Shown piece after piece: positions 7,278 to 11,619 of a DNA stretch of 11,619 bases. The position numbers were made by a program, and so were the translations under genes. The stretch lies in NCBI GenBank assembly GCA_036794395.1, contig DAIRGS010000231.1:1-11619 (forward strand), in the 5' to 3' direction. The DNA is from DASXMX01 sp036794395 (GTDB taxonomy: Bacteria; Planctomycetota; Phycisphaerae; Tepidisphaerales; Tepidisphaeraceae). Position 1 is the first letter of the stretch, and the number at the start of each line of letters is the position of its first letter. The notes beneath the pieces are model-generated. The model worked only from the letters and a program-made list of their open reading frames with translations, was not told where the DNA came from and did no database searches.

Positions 7278-7297
7278 ATGGTCGCTGAAGCGACCAC
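7278..7297. repeat. Palindrome, right outer copy of nested element
   Basis: TGGTCGCT-GA-AGCGACCA is the counterpart of the palindrome at 7083-7102. With one flanking base at each end the two form a 20-base inverted pair around the 7140-7226 repeat. It lies 18 bases beyond the sdhB stop codon, a suitable place for a terminator of the sdh operon, though no T-run follows on the minus strand. Confidence 0.65.
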
Positions 7298-7314
7298 GCC
7301 AGCTGTCCATTCTT

Positions 7315-8055
7315 CTATAAACGTAGAACGCGCAGGATGCGCTTGATCGGGTCGTAGAACCGATCGACGACGCGCTCTTTCAGCGGAATGATGGCGTTGT
7401 CGGTAATGCGGATATTTTCCGGGCACACCTTCGTGCAGCACTTGGTGATGTTGCAGTAACCGATGCCTTCGGTCTTCTTCAGATCCGGCACACGGTCTTC
7501 GATATCGAGCGGGTGCATTTCCAAAGCCGCTGCATACACAAAGTGCCGGGGGCCGATGAACTCTTCGTGCTTGTTGTGATCGCGGAGGACGTGGCACACA
7601 TCCTGACAGAGGAAGCATTCGATGCACTTGCGGAACTCCTGGACGCGATCGACATCTTCCTGGGCCATGTTCCAGGAGCCGTCGGGGTTATCGGGCTTTC
7701 GCGGTTTGAATTTCTTGATCGTCTTTTTGACGCGGAAATTCCAGGAAACATCGGTGACCAGATCCCGGATCGGCGGAAAGGCCTGCATCGGCTCGATGAT
7801 GACGGGCTGATTGAGATCGAGGTCGTTGAGGCGGGTCATGCACATGAGGCGCGGCATGCCGTTGATCTCTGCCGAGCACGATCCGCACTTGCCGGCCTTG
7901 CAGTTCCATCGGCAGGCCAGGTCGTTGGCCTGGGTGGCCTGGATCTGGTGAACGGCATCGAGAACCACCATGCCTTCGGATATTTCGGCGGGGTAATCCA
8001 CGAACTTGCCGCCCGATGAATCACCGCGCCAGATTCTGAACATCGCCTTGGCCAT
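7315..8055 (-). CDS. sdhB: Succinate dehydrogenase/fumarate reductase iron-sulfur subunit
   Basis: This 246-residue subunit carries electrons from the FAD of SdhA through three Fe-S clusters to the quinone site of the membrane anchor. The N-terminal ferredoxin domain has C52, C57, C60 and C72 for [2Fe-2S] (CKAGKCGSC, then PRLMC). The C-terminal domain has C144-x2-C147-x2-C150-x3-C154 (CIECFLCQDVC) and C201-x5-C207-x3-C211-P. By family logic, C144, C147, C150 and C211 hold [4Fe-4S], and C154, C201 and C207 hold [3Fe-4S]. The usual CP after the first motif is CH here, and extra cysteines C48 and C206 are present. The start lies two bases after the sdhA stop, with GAGGAG at 8067-8072 inside sdhA, so translation is probably coupled. 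It is the last gene of the sdhCAB operon. Confidence 0.95.
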   Translation of the reverse strand: MAKAMFRIWRGDSSGGKFVDYPAEISEGMVVLDAVHQIQATQANDLACRWNCKAGKCGSCSAEINGMPRLMCMTRLNDLDLNQPVIIEPMQAFPPIRDLVTDVSWNFRVKKTIKKFKPRKPDNPDGSWNMAQEDVDRVQEFRKCIECFLCQDVCHVLRDHNKHEEFIGPRHFVYAAALEMHPLDIEDRVPDLKKTEGIGYCNITKCCTKVCPENIRITDNAIIPLKERVVDRFYDPIKRILRVLRL

Positions 8056-8057
8056 GG

Positions 8058-9872
8058 TTACTTCATCTCCTCGATGATCGCTTTGAGTTCATCCGGCATC
8101 GGCTTCACCGGCTCGCGCCGAAGCTGCATTGCTCCGTCGCCGCCCTTGAAAGTCACGACGTTAAATGTGGCATACGCGGGATCTTTTTCAGGATAATCAT
8201 CGCGGAAATGCCCGCCACGGCTTTCTTTCCGCTCAATGGCGGAGCGCGCCACTGCCTCAGATACCGTGAGCAAATGTTTCAGATCCAACGCGGTGTGCCA
8301 GCCGGGGTTGTAATCGCGATTGCCTGTGACGCCGACCTTTTCGGAGCGCTCCCACAGCGTTGCAACCTCACTAACCGCCCTTTGCATTTCGTCCTCGCGA
8401 CGAACGATGCCGACGAGATCCTGCATGGTGTCCTGGAGGTTCTGCTGCACCTGGAATGGGCCTTCGGCGCTGCCGCCGCGTTCAAAAGGCTCGAGTGTTT
8501 CTTTCGACAGCCGATCCAGTTCATCGTTGTTGACACGGCCGGCAATATTCGATTTGGCGAATTTAGCGGCGTATTCGCCGGCGCGCTTGCCGAATACCAG
8601 AAGATCTGAAAGCGAATTGCCGCCGAGGCGATTGGCCCCATTGATGCCGGCCGCACACTCGCCGGCGGCAAACAAACCCGGAACATTTGACATCTGCGTA
8701 TCGCCATCCACCCGGACGCCGCCCATGACATAGTGCGTGGTCGGGCCGACTTCCATTGGCTCGGCGGTGATGTCGATATCCGCCAGCTGTTTGAACTGGT
8801 GGTACATGCTCGGGAGCTTTTTGCGGATATGTTCAGCGGCCTTCGGGAGCCTTTCCTTGATCCAGGAGATATCGAGGAAAACACCGCCGTGCGGGCTGCC
8901 TCGGCCGGCTTTGACTTCCCGCATGATGCAGCGCGCGACGTGATCGCGGGTCAGAAGCTCCGGGGGGCGACGCGCGTTTTTGTCGCCCTGGGTGTACCGC
9001 CAGCCCTCTTCCTCATTGTCGGCCGTTGAGCTTTTGTAGTTGTCGGGAATATCGTCGAACATGAACCGGCGGCCTTCTTTGTTCCGAAGAACTCCGCCTT
9101 CGCCGCGAACACCTTCCGTGACGAGAATCCCCTTCACGCTGGGCGGCCACACCATGCCGGTAGGATGGAACTGGATAAATTCCATGTCCATTAGTTCCGC
9201 CCCGGCGTGATAGGCCAGGGAGTGCCCATCGCCGGTGCCTTCCCAACTGTTGCTGGTGATCTTATACGCCCGGCCGATCCCGCCAGTGGCCACAACGACC
9301 GCCTTGGCCGTGAAAAGCTTGAATCGCCCGTGTTCCCGCTCGTAGCCGAACGCACCGATGACGCGCTCGCCATCTTTCAGCAGCGAGACGATCGTGCATT
9401 CCATATGCACTTCAATGCCCTGATGGATGCCATGGTCCTGGAGCGTGCGAATCAGCTCGAGACCGGTGCGGTCCCCCACGTGCGCTAGGCGCGGATAGCG
9501 GTGTCCACCGAAGTTGCGCTGAAGGATGCGGCCATCCTTGGTGCGATCGAATACAGCGCCCCAGGCCTCAAGCTCGCGCACGCGATCGGGGGCTTCCTTG
9601 GCGTGAAGTTCGGCCATGCGCCAGTTGTTGACGTATTGGCCGCCGCGCATGGTGTCGGCAAAGTGAACCCGCCAGCTGTCGCGGTCATCCACATTGCCCA
9701 GCGCCGCCGCCATGCCACCCTCGGCCATAACGGTGTGGGCTTTGCCCAGGAGCGACTTGCAGACGAGCCCCACCGAAACCCCGGCTGCTGAAGCTTCGAT
9801 GGCCGCCCGCAGGCCCGCGCCGCCGGCGCCAATCACCAGGACATCAAAATCGTGGGCCACATGCTCAGGCAT
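8058..9872 (-). CDS. sdhA: Succinate dehydrogenase/fumarate reductase flavoprotein subunit
   Basis: This 604-residue catalytic subunit oxidises succinate to fumarate, or the reverse, on the cytoplasmic side of complex II. The FAD dinucleotide motif GAGGAG is at residues 15-20. H46 in KAHTVMAEGG is in the position of the histidine that carries covalent FAD. Active-site residues are recognisable: H236 in HPTGM, T252-E253 in TEGVRGEGG, R309 in LLTRDHVAR (equivalent to the catalytic arginine), H380 in THYVMGG and R415 in GANRLGGNS. Length is close to the family norm, and there is no sign of damage. Its ATG shares a base with the sdhC stop (TAATG), which implies translational coupling. The close gene order C-A-B and the SdhC type point to a mycobacterial Sdh1-like, type F enzyme. 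Sequence alone does not fix the physiological direction. Confidence 0.96.
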   Translation of the reverse strand: MPEHVAHDFDVLVIGAGGAGLRAAIEASAAGVSVGLVCKSLLGKAHTVMAEGGMAAALGNVDDRDSWRVHFADTMRGGQYVNNWRMAELHAKEAPDRVRELEAWGAVFDRTKDGRILQRNFGGHRYPRLAHVGDRTGLELIRTLQDHGIHQGIEVHMECTIVSLLKDGERVIGAFGYEREHGRFKLFTAKAVVVATGGIGRAYKITSNSWEGTGDGHSLAYHAGAELMDMEFIQFHPTGMVWPPSVKGILVTEGVRGEGGVLRNKEGRRFMFDDIPDNYKSSTADNEEEGWRYTQGDKNARRPPELLTRDHVARCIMREVKAGRGSPHGGVFLDISWIKERLPKAAEHIRKKLPSMYHQFKQLADIDITAEPMEVGPTTHYVMGGVRVDGDTQMSNVPGLFAAGECAAGINGANRLGGNSLSDLLVFGKRAGEYAAKFAKSNIAGRVNNDELDRLSKETLEPFERGGSAEGPFQVQQNLQDTMQDLVGIVRREDEMQRAVSEVATLWERSEKVGVTGNRDYNPGWHTALDLKHLLTVSEAVARSAIERKESRGGHFRDDYPEKDPAYATFNVVTFKGGDGAMQLRREPVKPMPDELKAIIEEMK

Positions 9873-10852
9873 TAGGAGATGCTCCAGTGAAAATCGTGCC
9901 AGATGCCCATGCTACAGAGGCGCACGTAAATGTCGGCAAACGCCACCCAGAACAGGCTGCACCATGCCCACACCATATGACTCTGGTTCAGGCACGAAAC
10001 GCAATTATACGCCTTGCCGCCGAATGTGGATTTGGACACTTCATCGCGTTTGCCGCCGATCAGGTGGCGAAACGAATGGCAACTGAATGAGTAGCCGCCG
10101 AGCAGGCAAACATTGATTGCAAGAACAACTGTTCCCACGCCGATGCCAAAATGCATCTTGCCTGATGCATCGGCAAACCATAAGGCTTTCCATACATCGT
10201 GCGCCAGGAGGACCAGGAAAATCAGCGCCAGATACATGAAGTATCGATGCACATTTTGAAGAATAAGTGGAAGCTTCTGCTCGCCCCAATACGTCTTGCG
10301 CGGCTCCCCAACGGCACACGAAGGCGGATCACCCCAAAACGCTTTGTAATACGCGCCGCGGTAGTAATAGCAGGTAAACCGAAAGCCGCCCGGCGCCCAG
10401 AGAATCAAAAACGCCGGTGAAAACGGCATAAAGCCCGGCCACCATCCCGGCTTGGGCCCGAACCAAGCATGCGGGGAATCGCCGAAAAGCTCGGGAGAAT
10501 AAAATGGTGAAAGGTACGATTCAAAATGGTAATGCGCGTTTTGGAACGCGGCCCACGTCGAATAAATAATGAACCCACCGAACACGACAATGACCACCAG
10601 CGGAAATCCCCACCAGTTGTCGGTCCGGCGGGTTTCGCCGAAGGAGCGCTGGATCACCGGGAGCGGTTGCCGCGAAAGTGGACCTGATGTGGACGGATCG
10701 GAAGCAGGCATCGAAGACTGGGACATAGGCGTGGCGTTTTTCACTCGGCCCGTGTTCTGTTCACGCCCCTCCCGCACAAGCCATGGACGGCCGAGAAGTC
10801 CAGACTCAGTTACGACTTGCGAGAAAAGCGGCGCGAACTTTATCGGGAACAT
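9872..10852 (-). CDS. sdhC: Succinate dehydrogenase membrane anchor, Sdh1 (type F)-like
   Basis: This single large anchor subunit (326 residues from the first ATG) holds SdhAB on the membrane and forms the quinone site. About five membrane segments are seen, near residues 82-101, 142-156, 203-222, 238-257 and 293-310. Conserved-looking blocks are SYLSPFYSP (112-120), GFRFTCYYYRGAYYKAFWG (156-174), DPPSCAV (175-181), HRYFMYLAL, SFSCHSFRHL (255-264) and DIYVRLCSMGIW. I recognise these as features of mycobacterial Sdh1 SdhC, which carries a membrane-embedded Rieske-type [2Fe-2S] cluster instead of relying on haem b. Candidate ligands here are C161, C179, H202, C258, H259 and H263. The start is uncertain: residues 1-42 look unlike a conserved N-terminus, and the ATG at 10726 (MSQSSMP) is a good alternative; neither has a clear ribosome-binding site. 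It overlaps sdhA by one base. Confidence 0.88.
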   Translation of the reverse strand: MFPIKFAPLFSQVVTESGLLGRPWLVREGREQNTGRVKNATPMSQSSMPASDPSTSGPLSRQPLPVIQRSFGETRRTDNWWGFPLVVIVVFGGFIIYSTWAAFQNAHYHFESYLSPFYSPELFGDSPHAWFGPKPGWWPGFMPFSPAFLILWAPGGFRFTCYYYRGAYYKAFWGDPPSCAVGEPRKTYWGEQKLPLILQNVHRYFMYLALIFLVLLAHDVWKALWFADASGKMHFGIGVGTVVLAINVCLLGGYSFSCHSFRHLIGGKRDEVSKSTFGGKAYNCVSCLNQSHMVWAWCSLFWVAFADIYVRLCSMGIWHDFHWSIS

Positions 10853-11006
10853 CCATCGTGTTCAAGTACACCTGATGCGGCGTAAGGCAGACTTGAAAGT
10901 CGCGACTATCTCCGGATGCACTAAGTCTAAGGGTTGGTCGTTCAAAGCGGTGGTCGTGTCGTCGCTTCGAATGGAGGTCGAATGGCCCCGCCACGATTTT
11001 GGATGT

Positions 11007-11234
11007 TCAAGTGGCGATTTGCGGGAGCAGGTCGCACTTGGAAGGGTGACTTTGCAAAGATTGGCGAAGGGTGCCGATGCGGATCTGCTTGTGATCCGGC
11101 ACGGTGACACGGGCATAAGGGTTATCGCGGCGCAGAACCATGTGACTTCCACGCTGCCGCCTAAACACGAAGCCCGCGCGTTCCAACGCGGAGCGCACTT
11201 CTCTTCCCGAGAGGTCGGTTGGAAGTTTTGGCAA
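11007..11234 (-). CDS. hicA: HicA-family toxin (mRNA interferase)
   Basis: This 75-residue protein matches the small double-stranded-RNA-binding fold of HicA toxins, which cleave mRNA when free of HicB. The family layout is visible: LSGREVRSALERAGFVFRR, then GSHMVLRR with the catalytic histidine at about residue 31, and VTVPDHKQIRIGTLRQ. The last 17 residues (SLQSHPSKCDLLPQIAT) diverge from the common HicA ending, which usually continues with an acidic helix. The start codon is TTG, with GGGGGA just upstream. It lies 11 bases after the hicB stop, so it is the second gene of a hicBA operon. An inefficient start would keep toxin output below antitoxin output. Activity after the divergent tail is uncertain. 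Confidence 0.82.
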   Translation of the reverse strand: MPKLPTDLSGREVRSALERAGFVFRRQRGSHMVLRRDNPYARVTVPDHKQIRIGTLRQSLQSHPSKCDLLPQIAT

Positions 11235-11245
11235 AAGTCCCCCGT

Positions 11246-11461
11246 TTACGCCGGATCCACATCCACAAATTCTCGACCGGCCTCGGTTGGCACGGGATCG
11301 CCCGCTTCACGGCAGTCCTTGATGTACAGTTCAATTGCTTCGCGGATATTGTCCATCGCAGCCGTGCGGCTGTCGCCTTGACTGACGCATCCGGGGAGGG
11401 CTGGTACAACCGCCACGTACCCACCGTCTGCTTCTTGTTCGAGAACAACCGTATATCGCAT
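11246..11461 (-). CDS. hicB: HicB-family antitoxin, short form
   Basis: This 71-residue protein resembles the HicB antitoxins that bind and neutralise HicA. The partial RNase-H-like fold is apparent in MRYTVVLEQEADGGYVAVVP, ALPGCVSQGDSRTAAMDNIREAIELYI and the acidic tail EFVDVDPA. There is no C-terminal helix-turn-helix or ribbon-helix-helix domain, so this short form may not repress its own promoter by itself. The open frame extends to 11521, but the ATG at 11461 is chosen because a full AGGAGG (11467-11472) lies five bases upstream and the family N-terminus starts there. It precedes hicA, so antitoxin is made first. It belongs to the same strand as the sdh operon but probably has its own promoter. 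Confidence 0.88.
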   Translation of the reverse strand: MRYTVVLEQEADGGYVAVVPALPGCVSQGDSRTAAMDNIREAIELYIKDCREAGDPVPTEAGREFVDVDPA

Positions 11462-11498
11462 CGAATCCTCCTCTGGCAGGGCTTGAGTACAACTCACA

Positions 11499-11507
11499 AT
11501 TGTAGCA
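11499..11507 (-). promoter_or_regulatory. Extended -10 promoter element for hicBA
   Basis: On the minus strand TGCTACAAT fits an extended -10 (TGn followed by TACAAT), 37 bases before the hicB ATG. The hexamer 17 bases further upstream is poor, as is common for extended -10 promoters. It overlaps the palindrome ACAATTGT, which could be an operator. The strong hicB ribosome-binding site AGGAGG is at 11467-11472. Confidence 0.45.
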
Positions 11508-11619
11508 CTTATCGTCGGCAAGCGAAGCCATTCGTTGCGGGTTCGACGCCCACCCCCATATCAATCCTAGTGCTCTGTCACACAATGATTTTAGGGTAGA
11601 CCGACTTCAGCTTGACCCG

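Noticed and set aside
10862..11152. 96-codon frame overlapping hicA, considered as a frameshifted HicA C-terminus
   Set aside because: None of the alternative frames after GTLRQ restores the usual HicA ending, so a frameshift is not supported.
11462..11521. Upstream extension of hicB
   Set aside because: It includes the ribosome-binding site and the extended -10 element and has no similarity to HicB N-termini.
11470..11561. Complete tRNA or tmRNA gene ending with the T-arm-like sequence
   Set aside because: The acceptor strand CCCCATA has no TATGGGG partner at the expected distance, and no D-arm or anticodon stem can be folded.

Overview
The window looks like a chromosomal segment of a bacterium from the Planctomycetota or a related PVC-group lineage. 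The strongest pointer is the large secreted protein at 4506-7067, which joins a membrane-bound-dehydrogenase-type beta-propeller to a C-terminal CxxCH haem domain; this architecture is typical of Planctomycetota and Verrucomicrobiota. Moderately high GC and repeat-filled intergenic spaces fit but do not prove it. No rRNA, complete tRNA, CRISPR array, phage gene or transposase is visible.

Layout, left to right. Bases 1-237 hold small hairpins and the galE promoter region. galE (UDP-glucose 4-epimerase, +) is followed by a NeuD/PglD-type sugar acyltransferase on the minus strand, which is bracketed on both sides by two paired copies of one GC-rich inverted-repeat family. Then come a Gfo/Idh/MocA oxidoreductase (+), a 90-bp hairpin made of CACAGAT units, an SDR oxidoreductase (+), and the large secreted dehydrogenase/cytochrome c protein (+). 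A 215-bp nested palindromic element separates this from the convergent minus-strand block.

The minus-strand block reads, in transcription order, hicB-hicA (short type II toxin-antitoxin pair) and then sdhC-sdhA-sdhB (complex II). The sdh genes are tightly packed: sdhC and sdhA overlap by one base (TAATG), and sdhA and sdhB are 2 bases apart. This is clearly an operon. SdhC resembles the membrane anchor of mycobacterial Sdh1 (type F complex II) rather than the usual haem b anchors, and retains several Cys and His residues that could hold a membrane-embedded Fe-S cluster.

Functionally, galE, the acyltransferase and perhaps the Gfo/Idh protein fit nucleotide-sugar and surface-glycan chemistry, but they are not in one operon. 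The secreted dehydrogenase and SDR fit carbohydrate or alcohol oxidation. Complex II links the TCA cycle to the quinone pool. The most interesting points are the SdhC type and the fact that several gene-block boundaries carry different long inverted repeats. I found no convincing new multi-gene system.
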